Positions 1 through 5,078 of a stretch of 5,222 nucleotides of DNA are shown one piece after another. Source of the stretch: Thermodesulfobacteriota bacterium (lineage in GTDB: Bacteria > Desulfobacterota > RBG-13-43-22); NCBI GenBank assembly GCA_025454185.1, contig JALOOY010000296.1, forward strand, positions 1 to 5,222. The letters are read 5' to 3'. The notes beneath the pieces were generated by a model, which searched no databases, was not told the DNA's origin, and was given only the letters and a program-made list of their open reading frames with translations. Both the position numbers and the translations under genes were made by a program. Numbering within the stretch: the first letter of the stretch is position 1; the number at the start of each line of letters is the position of its first letter.

Positions 1-1792
1 AGGCCCCGATGTCGAAGCGGCCGCCCAGGCGGGGCCGGTCGTCCAGGTCAGTGAGGACCCCTAAATCGTTGCCGGCGCCGATGGCCGGCGAAAGGGCCGT
101 AAGGTGGTAGTCGTTGCCGGCCGGGTCGGCCAGATTCGGGCCAAGACCGGTGAGGCTGTGCCCGCCGGCGATGATGGTTCCGGAGCCGTCGGCGCCGTTG
201 TCGTAAAACAGGTTGTAATCCTCGGTGGCGGTCCCGCCGGTGGCCTCGATAGCCGTCACGTAGTTCGCCAGGATGGCGTTCTTAATCGTAAGAGCCGCGC
301 CGGCCGTTACGTTAATTCCCGAACCGCTGCCGCGTGCCGGTCGGGCAATGGTGACGTGGGTCAGGGTAGCCGGGGCGTTCTCGACCCGCAGGGCTCCGCC
401 TCCGGCGGCGGTTGCGTTATTTTGGGCCAGGAGCACGTTGGTCAGGCTGGCACTGCCGTTGGCGACCGCTATCCCCCCCCCGCCGATGGCGGTGTTGCCC
501 AGGAAACGGGAGGTGGACAGCGTTACAAACGAACCCGAAAGACCCCCACCGCGGTTGACGGCGCTGTTGTCTTGAAACAAAAGATGGTCGCCGTTGACCG
601 TTGTGGCGTTCAATCCGGCCCCGTAACCGCCGCCGTTGTTTTTGAATACAGATCGGCTGATATTCAGCGTGCCGTAGGAAGCGGACAACCCGCCGCCGAA
701 CCAGCCGTAATTGGCTTCAAAAGTACAGCCGGTCACCGTGCTGACGGAAAGGTCGCCCGCCCCCAGGGCGATGGAAAGGCCGCCTCCGCCGGTTACGGAA
801 CACGCCAGGCATTTGGCCTGATTGCCCGTAAAAGTGCAGCCGGTCACCGTGGCGGGACTGGCGGTATACAGGCCGCCACCGTAGGCGTTTCCGGCGCCTC
901 CCGAGTCGGTCACGTTGCCGTTGAAGTGCGCGTCGGTAAGGGTGAGCGGGCTTTGGATAAACGCTGCGCCACCCTTGCTTTTGGATGAATTGTTGTTAAA
1001 GGAGGCCCCGCTGATGACTATGGTATAGCCCGCGTTCCATTGGGTGATCGCCCCGCCGCTGTCGCCCGCGGTGTTATCCTGGAATTGGGTGCCGCTGACG
1101 GTCAGTTGGTTGTCGAGGTTGAGGCCGCCCCCGTTGCCGGTGTTGGCCTGGTTGCCGCTGAAGTTCCCGCCGGTAATCACGGCGCTCCCGGCGGCGATAT
1201 GAAGCCCGCCGCCATGGCTTCCGGCCGCGTTGGTTATGACCTGGGTACGGGTCAAAGAGGTGCTGCCCCGGACATACATCCCCCCGCCATGAATCCCGGC
1301 CCTATTGCCTTGAATCAGGCTATCGATGGCCTCTACGCGTCCGGTGGCGCCCTCCTGGAATACACCTCCTCCGTAATCCGCCACGTTGCCGGTGATGTGA
1401 ACGTTCAGGAGGGTCAGGCTGCCGGCTGCCAGGTAGACTCCTCCGCCCACGGGGTCCATGGACGGTGCCTGGCCGTTGGTCACTGTCAGGTTTTCCAAGG
1501 TGAGATCGTGTCCGGCGCTGACGGTGATGACCCGCTGCCCGGCCGCCCCCGGTTGTAGAATGGTTTCCGCAGGGGATACGCCCCTAAGGGTCAGGTTTCT
1601 GTCCACGGTCAAGGTTTCGTCAAAAATGCCGGAGGAAATAGTGACCGTCCCCCCCTCCGTGGCGGCGTAGATCATATCCTGCACAGGGCCGGCCCAAACG
1701 AACGAAAACCCGCCAGCCAGCCAGAAGAAACAAGCCAGAAAAAGATGTGAGGAATGCCTCCCCTGGATTTGAGTTGTGACAAATCGTTTCAT
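1..1792 (-). CDS. Secreted right-handed beta-helix protein with Pmp-like repeats and choice-of-anchor Q-like region (3' end outside window)
   Basis: The frame is open for 597 codons without a stop and leaves the window at its left edge, so the C-terminus is missing. It starts with ATG at 1792, with an AGGAG ribosome site six bases upstream. Residues 1-34 look like a Sec signal peptide: K2/R3 and R12, a hydrophobic stretch around 17-33, and probable cleavage after VWA at 32-34. Residues 40-130 have the ladder of short beta strands typical of pectin-lyase-like folds. From about 160 to 440 there are repeated FxxN motifs (FSGN, FQDN, FNNN, FNGN, FTGN, FEAN, FKNN, FQDN, FLGN), each followed by a glycine-rich GGGL/GGAI turn, as in Chlamydia polymorphic membrane proteins. 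Residues 475-597 (TIKNAILANY, EDYNLFYDN, LSPAIGAG, DLDDRPR, DIGA) match the region I know from choice-of-anchor Q proteins. It is probably exported to the periplasm or cell surface. Ligand and anchor are unknown. It is the second gene of a pair with the upstream channel. Confidence 0.87.
   Translation of the reverse strand, partial: MKRFVTTQIQGRHSSHLFLACFFWLAGGFSFVWAGPVQDMIYAATEGGTVTISSGIFDETLTVDRNLTLRGVSPAETILQPGAAGQRVITVSAGHDLTLENLTVTNGQAPSMDPVGGGVYLAAGSLTLLNVHITGNVADYGGGVFQEGATGRVEAIDSLIQGNRAGIHGGGMYVRGSTSLTRTQVITNAAGSHGGGLHIAAGSAVITGGNFSGNQANTGNGGGLNLDNQLTVSGTQFQDNTAGDSGGAITQWNAGYTIVISGASFNNNSSKSKGGAAFIQSPLTLTDAHFNGNVTDSGGAGNAYGGGLYTASPATVTGCTFTGNQAKCLACSVTGGGGLSIALGAGDLSVSTVTGCTFEANYGWFGGGLSASYGTLNISRSVFKNNGGGYGAGLNATTVNGDHLLFQDNSAVNRGGGLSGSFVTLSTSRFLGNTAIGGGGIAVANGSASLTNVLLAQNNATAAGGGALRVENAPATLTHVTIARPARGSGSGINVTAGAALTIKNAILANYVTAIEATGGTATEDYNLFYDNGADGSGTIIAGGHSLTGLGPNLADPAGNDYHLTALSPAIGAGNDLGVLTDLDDRPRLGGRFDIGA
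473..481. repeat. Nine-base poly-C (poly-G on the coding strand) tract inside the beta-helix gene
   Basis: Nine consecutive C on the plus strand read as three GGG codons after a GGC on the coding strand, in the glycine turn at residues 437-440. It is the longest homopolymer seen in the gene. Shorter C runs lie at 1649-1655 (seven) and 1280-1285 (six). Homopolymers of this length can slip during replication, and loss or gain of one base would shift the frame before the C-terminal region. Confidence 0.7.
719..851. repeat. Pair of 22-bp near-identical direct repeats within the beta-helix gene
   Basis: The 22 bases at 719-740 and 830-851 differ at one position only. They lie exactly 111 bases (37 codons) apart, so both are read in the same frame and encode TVTGCTF at residues 315-321 and 352-358. 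They mark one coil-level duplication in the repeat domain. The rest of the repeats are conserved only at protein level. Confidence 0.65.
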
Positions 1793-1798
1793 ATTTGA

Positions 1799-1803
1799 CT
1801 CCT
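1799..1803 (-). promoter_or_regulatory. Ribosome binding site of the beta-helix gene
   Basis: AGGAG on the minus strand, six bases before the ATG at 1792. It lies in the 18-base gap after the channel stop codon and fixes the start of the beta-helix protein. The small gap and the absence of a terminator suggest translation from a shared message. Confidence 0.75.
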
Positions 1804-1810
1804 GATGGAA

Positions 1811-3097
1811 CTAAAATTCCTTTTCCTGATCATCCCGCTCCAGACGCTGCCGGGCGATTTCCTTCATGTGGACACCGATGTCCGGGAACTGTTCCAGCAG
1901 GTATAGGAAGACGTCCTTTTCCAGAACATAGAGGTCGCAGTAGGTAACGGCCCGCACGCCGGCTGTGCGGGGTTGCTCGGTGAAGAGGGCGATCTCTCCG
2001 AAAAAATCCCCGTCATGGAGCACGTTGATGACCGTACCGTCTCTGCGCACCACTTCCAGGACCCCCTTGATCACCAGATACATGCGCCGTGCCGGGCGCC
2101 CTTCCTTGAAAACATACTCGCCGGGCGTATAGACGTCCGGCTTCAGATTTAAGGCCACCTCCTCGATGAAATCGCCCGCCACGTCCTTGAACAAAGGGAT
2201 GCGGTCCAGGATTTCCCGTTTGAGGTGCAGGGATATTTCCGAGGATAAGCCGCGGGGCAGCCCGGATAAAAAGGTGGTTTCATCGAAACCCAGCCGTTTT
2301 TTCCAGATGTAGGCATAGTAATCCCGGATCCGCTTCTGAAGGGCCGGGGGGATATGGCGGTACTGGACGAAGGCCGCCAGTTGGTCCAGGTGCTCGAAAT
2401 ACTGGTTCTTGGCCGGGTCCCGTTTGGCCAGGATACCGGCCATGCTGCCGATTACATAGCCGTAAACCCCCACGCCGGCCAGCATGATAATTATGGAATA
2501 GAGGCGCTGGCCGTTGGTGGCCGGGACGATTTCACCAAAGCCCACGGAGGTCAGGGCTTCGATGACCCAGTGCAGGGCCGCCAGATATTGCGTCAGAGGA
2601 TCCCCTGGAATCCAGGCCGAGGCCAGGGCCAGCCAGCCGCAGGCCAGCCCATGGGCGAAGAGCAGGAGCCAGAAAGCGAAGAAGGCCAGTTTGAGCAGAT
2701 CACTGTATTTCAGGACCCTTTGCCGCCAGTGGTGCATGGTCTGGGCCACCCGAAAAAGTTTCAGGCAACGCAGACCCAGCCAGAAAGGGGAAGCCCCGAG
2801 AAATCCGAAGGGCAGGGCGGAGAGCACGTCCACGGCCAGCCAGAACCCGCGGTACCCGGCCGGGACCGGGCGCAGATGGGGGAGGGCATCCACCTGGATC
2901 CGCCGCAGGGCGATCTGCTGATAAACCAGATCTGAGCCAAACAACCCGGTGACCAGGATCTCCCACCCGAATATTTCCCCCACGGTCCTGTCAAACACCA
3001 GATGAAGCGGAACATAAAAGGCCGCCAGGGTGGCCATGAGGGTCATAATCAGGTGCCAGGCGGTTTCGCCGGTCGCTTTCAGGGAGACGGGAGTCAT
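1811..3097 (-). CDS. Six-transmembrane cyclic-nucleotide-gated potassium channel-like protein (EAG/CNG type)
   Basis: An inner-membrane ion channel, predicted to conduct K+ or mixed cations and to respond to cyclic nucleotides. Numbering is from the ATG at 3097 (428 residues). The helices are S1 at about 13-35, S2 43-62 (acidic D56), S3 84-100 with the VDVLSALPF signature (D90), and S4 107-122 with R110, K113 and R116 spaced every third residue. S5 is at 133-159, the pore helix at 171-183, the filter T-S-V-G-F-G-E at 183-189, and S6 at 198-223. TSVGFG is the filter form of EAG/ERG channels rather than the common TVGYGD. A C-linker (228-302, including LPRGLSSEISLHL) leads to a cyclic-nucleotide-binding domain at 302-420. 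Its phosphate-binding cassette is at 363-383, with G367, E368, and the P-R-T-A segment containing R377. A TTG at 3121 would add eight residues, but neither start has a clear ribosome site, so I prefer the ATG. Ion selectivity and ligand (cAMP, cGMP or none) cannot be read from sequence. Confidence 0.92.
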   Translation of the reverse strand: MTPVSLKATGETAWHLIMTLMATLAAFYVPLHLVFDRTVGEIFGWEILVTGLFGSDLVYQQIALRRIQVDALPHLRPVPAGYRGFWLAVDVLSALPFGFLGASPFWLGLRCLKLFRVAQTMHHWRQRVLKYSDLLKLAFFAFWLLLFAHGLACGWLALASAWIPGDPLTQYLAALHWVIEALTSVGFGEIVPATNGQRLYSIIIMLAGVGVYGYVIGSMAGILAKRDPAKNQYFEHLDQLAAFVQYRHIPPALQKRIRDYYAYIWKKRLGFDETTFLSGLPRGLSSEISLHLKREILDRIPLFKDVAGDFIEEVALNLKPDVYTPGEYVFKEGRPARRMYLVIKGVLEVVRRDGTVINVLHDGDFFGEIALFTEQPRTAGVRAVTYCDLYVLEKDVFLYLLEQFPDIGVHMKEIARQRLERDDQEKEF

Positions 3098-3155
3098 GGG
3101 GTTGCCCGCAAAAAATACCAAAAATTGTAGAAGTTAGCTTTTTGAAAAAGTTCGG

Positions 3156-3190
3156 TCACCGCCAAGACGCAAAGAAGGCCTTTGCGGTGA
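3156..3190. repeat. Intergenic hairpin of the 'CACCGC...CGCAAAG' type
   Basis: CGCAAAG at 3168-3174 pairs perfectly with CTTTGCG at 3180-3186 around a five-base loop. Alternatively, TCACCGC at 3156-3162 pairs with GCGGTGA at 3184-3190. The two pairings share bases and exclude each other. Similar intergenic sequences are, as far as I recall, dispersed in some Desulfobacterota genomes, so this may be a copy of a small interspersed repeat. It would lie in the leader of the channel mRNA if the promoter at 3206-3234 is real. Confidence 0.55.
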
Positions 3191-3194
3191 AAAA

Positions 3195-3210
3195 AGATTT
3201 CCACAAATCT
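3195..3210. promoter_or_regulatory. Candidate operator: 6-bp inverted repeat at the channel promoter
   Basis: AGATTT (3195-3200) and AAATCT (3205-3210) are perfect inverted copies separated by CCAC. The right arm overlaps the predicted -10 box of the minus-strand promoter, a position where a repressor could act. It does not match the CRP or FNR consensus. The region is AT-rich, so chance is a real alternative. Confidence 0.25.
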
Positions 3211-3234
3211 AAAATGTCGCCAAGAATGTAACAA
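3206..3234 (-). promoter_or_regulatory. Candidate sigma-70 promoter for the channel / beta-helix operon
   Basis: On the minus strand there is a TTGTTA (-35, at 3234-3229), a 17-base spacer, and TAGATT (-10, at 3211-3206). Each box matches four of six consensus bases at the ideal spacing. Transcription would start near 3199, giving a leader of about 100 bases that contains the hairpin at 3156-3190. The evidence is by eye only. Confidence 0.35.
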
Positions 3235-3304
3235 AGGATGGGAGAATATAGAATGAGCCCGGAGAGGGGTCAAGAATAAAAGATGATTTTATTTAGGTCT
3301 GGTT

Positions 3305-3310
3305 TATAAT
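3305..3310 (+). promoter_or_regulatory. Candidate -10 box for the DHH gene
   Basis: A perfect TATAAT lies 26 bases before the ATG at 3337, in an AT-rich stretch. No good -35 hexamer sits at 16-18 bases upstream, so the promoter may be weak or activator-dependent. The leader would be about 20 bases, with no clear Shine-Dalgarno sequence. Confidence 0.35.
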
Positions 3311-3336
3311 AGCCACCTGAGATAAACGGCGATTTC

Positions 3337-3912
3337 ATGAAGAATCATTTCACCCAATCCTTCCCCAAATCCGCCACCATTGCCGAAAAAGTCCGGCGAC
3401 TTACGGAAACGGTGGGACCGGAAGATACGCTGGCCATACTGATCCAGGCCGATCCCGACGCCATCGGCAGCGCCCTGGCTTTGAAGCGGCTCTTTTGGCG
3501 TCGGGCTCGGAAGGTACTTATCTATCAGATCAATCCCATCCAGCGGGCCGACAACCTGGCCCTGATCAGGCTCCTGCGCATCGACATGCAGCCGGTCCGG
3601 CAGATGAAACCGGTCCTGATCAACCGCTGGGCCGTGGTCGATTCCCAGCCGGGCCACTATCCCGAATTCCGGGATATCCCCTTCGATATCGTCATCGACC
3701 ATCATCCCTGCGTCGAAGCGCCCCGGTCACGGTTTTTTGATGTGCGGGAAAACCTGGGCGCCACGGCCACGATCATGACCGAATACCTCAAGGGCGCCAA
3801 GATCACCCCTTCGCATAGACTGGCTACGGCCCTCTTTGATGGGATCAAATCCGATCATCGGAAATTAGCCGCAAGGCCCTGGCCAGCTACCGGCTGGCCC
3901 TGGAACGATTGA
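3337..3912 (+). CDS. DHH-family phosphoesterase, N-terminal catalytic part of a frameshifted gene (NrnA-like)
   Basis: This is the DHH domain of a predicted manganese-dependent phosphoesterase related to NrnA, which degrades short RNA oligonucleotides and, in some members, dephosphorylates pAp. Visible motifs are the first metal-binding loop ADPDA at 38-42 (D39, D41), VDSQP at 101-105 (D102), the DHH signature at 121-123, and LATALFDGIKSD at 162-173 (D173). The last 18 residues, rich in proline and tryptophan, do not fit the family and end at a TGA at 3910-3912. The expected continuation with a DHHA1 domain lies in another frame directly downstream. The gene is therefore interrupted, and this product alone would lack the substrate-binding domain. 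The ATG at 3337 is the only reasonable start; the ribosome site is weak. The neighbours do not suggest an operon, as both flanking genes are on the opposite strand. Confidence 0.8.
   Translation: MKNHFTQSFPKSATIAEKVRRLTETVGPEDTLAILIQADPDAIGSALALKRLFWRRARKVLIYQINPIQRADNLALIRLLRIDMQPVRQMKPVLINRWAVVDSQPGHYPEFRDIPFDIVIDHHPCVEAPRSRFFDVRENLGATATIMTEYLKGAKITPSHRLATALFDGIKSDHRKLAARPWPATGWPWND
3849..3855 (+). other. Probable deletion junction in the DHH gene
   Basis: The seven bases ATCCGAT are where both frames read sensibly: as K-S-D of the GIKSD motif in the upstream frame, and as I-R-S of the next helix in the downstream frame. From memory of the family, GIK[ST]DT is followed by about 30 residues before the segment that resumes here. 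This fits loss of roughly 90-100 bases (3n+1) between two short direct copies of this heptamer. Confidence 0.45.
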
Positions 3913-4292
3913 CCTTTCTGAAAGGCATTGCTCATGTCCACCTGGGCGAGGTGGAAAACCCCGATATCCTGGTCATCCTGGCCGATTTTTTCATCCGCCT
4001 GGCGGAAGCCGACTGGAGTGTCGTCTCCGGTATTCATAAAGACAAACTGATCGTTATTTTCAGAAATGCCGAACTGCGCGGAAACGCCGGAAAGACGGCC
4101 AAGCAGCTTTTTGAGCGTTTTGGGGCCTCGGCCGGGGGGCATCGCGGGGCGGCCCGGGCTGAAATGCCGCTGGCGCTGCTGCCGAAAGATCCTAAAAGTC
4201 CGGCCGATCCCGGCGCTTTTGTCTTAAAGAATCTGAAAGATCTGAAACGAGGTCGCTCGCGAGAAATTTGGACACCCAGAAATTTTGAATAA
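3849..4292 (+). pseudogene. C-terminal DHHA1 fragment of the interrupted DHH phosphoesterase
   Basis: This is the second half of the same ancestral gene, in the -1 frame relative to the N-terminal part. The frame is open from 3840, after a TGA at 3837, and reads as family-like protein from about 3849 (IRSSEISRKALASY). It continues through VHLGEVENPDILVILADFF and SVVSGIHKDKLIVIFRN to the DHHA1 glycine motif AGGHRGAARAEMP (4131-4169), and ends at TAA 4290-4292. A TTG at 3909 overlaps the upstream TGA and could restart translation, but no ribosome site precedes it. The DHHA1 domain normally binds the nucleotide substrate, so without the DHH half this fragment should be inactive. Preserved reading and strong motifs suggest the break is recent, or is an assembly error. 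Confidence 0.75.
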
Positions 4293-4298
4293 AACCTT

Positions 4299-4342
4299 TA
4301 AAAAAGGCGGCCCCGGTGATTTTCCGGGGCCGCTCTTTTTTA
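4299..4342. terminator. Bidirectional rho-independent terminator
   Basis: A perfect 10-bp GC-rich stem (4307-4316 with 4324-4333) closes a seven-base loop. It is followed by a T-rich tract at 4335-4341 on the plus strand and, on the other side, preceded by an A-rich tract at 4299-4305. It therefore gives a U-tail in both directions. It lies between the converging DHH gene (stop at 4292) and flavin reductase gene, whose TAA at 4342-4340 sits in the T tract. Confidence 0.92.
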
Positions 4343-4867
4343 AAGGGGTTGGTGCGACATGAAAGTCGGCGCGTTGGGCGGCGATTTGCCCTTGAGCACC
4401 TCATGGTAAAAGTGGTAGGTGAGGGGCTGGCCCGTTTTGAGGACTTCGGAAAAGACCACGTCGCCGATAAAGATGGAATGGGTCCCCAGATCGATACAGT
4501 CGAAAACCTTCACCTCCAACAGGGACAGGCTGTGTTCGCTGACCAGGGGGACCCCCGTTACGCCCTTTTTGAACGAAACCTTTTCGAACTTGTTCACCTC
4601 CCGGCCGGAACGAAACCCGAAAGGCCCGATGAAGGTCATGGTGGCCGTATCGTCGAGCACGGAGACACCGAAGACCCCGCTGCTGGTGATGAAGTCATGG
4701 GTCAGGTTCTTCTTGTTGATGATCACCGCCACCCGCGGGGGATCGGAAGTGACCTGAATGACCGTGTTGACGATCTGTCCGTTCAGCCGGTCACCGTCCC
4801 GGGAAGTAACGATATACAGGCCGTAGCTCAAATCCCGGAAGGCCCGGCGGTCCAATTCGCTGCTCAT
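4340..4867 (-). CDS. Flavin reductase-like FMN-binding protein (flavoredoxin / high-molecular-weight rubredoxin N-domain type)
   Basis: A complete 175-residue cytoplasmic protein of the flavin reductase-like family, expected to bind FMN and pass electrons between NAD(P)H or reduced carriers and partner proteins. It closely resembles, from memory, the N-terminal flavin domain of Moorella high-molecular-weight rubredoxin (Hrb). Shared features are LSYGLYIVTS at 13-22, the FMN-binding segment NGQIVNTVIQVTSDPP at 29-44, and INKKNLTHDFI at 50-60. Also shared are GPFGFRSGR at 81-89, LGTHSIFIGDVV at 127-138, and the end motif YHEVLKGKSPPNAPT. Hrb continues with a rubredoxin domain, but this protein stops a few residues later with no Cys-x2-Cys pairs, so it is the stand-alone form. 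The ATG at 4867 is supported by GAGGAG five bases upstream. It appears monocistronic: the terminator follows at once, and 211 bases separate it from the upstream gene. Its natural electron partner is unknown. Confidence 0.9.
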   Translation of the reverse strand: MSSELDRRAFRDLSYGLYIVTSRDGDRLNGQIVNTVIQVTSDPPRVAVIINKKNLTHDFITSSGVFGVSVLDDTATMTFIGPFGFRSGREVNKFEKVSFKKGVTGVPLVSEHSLSLLEVKVFDCIDLGTHSIFIGDVVFSEVLKTGQPLTYHFYHEVLKGKSPPNAPTFMSHQPL

Positions 4868-4872
4868 AGAGG

Positions 4873-4878
4873 CTCCTC
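4873..4878 (-). promoter_or_regulatory. Ribosome binding site of the flavin reductase-like gene
   Basis: GAGGAG on the minus strand, five bases before the ATG at 4867. It is followed by CCTC, which could pair with it and partly hide the site. No convincing promoter was found upstream. A TATAGT at 4884-4879 is too near the start codon. Confidence 0.7.
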
Positions 4879-4892
4879 ACTATAAAAAAGAC

Positions 4893-4907
4893 GTTCGGCG
4901 TTCGGCG
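4893..4907. repeat. Short tandem repeat GTTCGGC x2
   Basis: Two head-to-tail copies of the 7-mer GTTCGGC plus one further G lie in the AT-rich leader of the flavin reductase gene. The rest of 4868-5025 holds A-rich tracts (4914-4929, 4968-4983) and a small 5-bp hairpin near 4944-4957. No reading frame or clear promoter was found there. Confidence 0.5.
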
Positions 4908-5025
4908 AAGAAGCAAAAAAACAAAATTTTCATCCTCCCGTAACCAGCCGCAGGCTGCCATACAGGTTTAATAAAAAAATAAAGACGAACATCCCCAGCG
5001 AACGTTTAACATCGCATTGCGGTTG

Positions 5026-5060
5026 GCAGCACAGCCCCGCGAAACGCGGGGCTGTGCTGC
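5026..5060. terminator. Perfect 16-bp hairpin after the last gene, without a U tract
   Basis: The 16 bases at 5026-5041 pair perfectly with 5045-5060 across an AAA loop, a very stable GC-rich stem. It starts 18 bases after the minus-strand stop at 5079, so it most likely ends or protects that transcript. No T run follows on either strand, so it is not a classical intrinsic terminator. It could also be a dispersed palindromic repeat. Confidence 0.5.
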
Positions 5061-5078
5061 AGGAATGAGTCTGCCGGA

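Noticed and set aside
104..988. Long plus-strand open frame of 294 codons
   Set aside because: It lies opposite the beta-helix gene. The minus frame has a signal peptide, ribosome site and regular FxxN repeats, while the plus frame gives a low-complexity Gly/Ala/Val/Arg product without any known motif.
1040..1558. Plus-strand open frame of 172 codons
   Set aside because: Another antisense shadow of the GC-rich beta-helix gene, with no ribosome site and no recognisable domain.
1730..1738. LAC tripeptide at residues 19-21 of the beta-helix protein as a lipobox
   Set aside because: The -3 residue is Phe and the hydrophobic core continues well past the Cys. A signal peptidase I site at VWA (32-34) fits better.
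2354..2935. Plus-strand open frame of 193 codons opposite the channel gene
   Set aside because: Rich in Gln, Gly and Pro with no domain. The minus strand here encodes clear S3-S6 helices and the GFG filter.
3095..3121. TTG at 3121 as the channel start
   Set aside because: It adds eight residues without a ribosome site. The ATG at 3097 is the simpler choice, although its own ribosome site is also weak, so the longer form is not excluded.
3840..3912. Programmed -1 ribosomal frameshift in the DHH gene
   Set aside because: No slippery heptamer of the X-XXY-YYZ type and no clear downstream stimulator was seen, and simple slippage would not supply the family residues that seem to be missing.
4879..4884. 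TATAGT as -10 box of the flavin reductase gene
   Set aside because: Transcription would start within the Shine-Dalgarno sequence, leaving no usable leader.
4316..4885. Plus-strand open frame of 189 codons, longer than the flavin reductase opposite it
   Set aside because: It begins inside the terminator stem and has no motif, while the minus frame matches the flavin reductase-like family from end to end with a good ribosome site.
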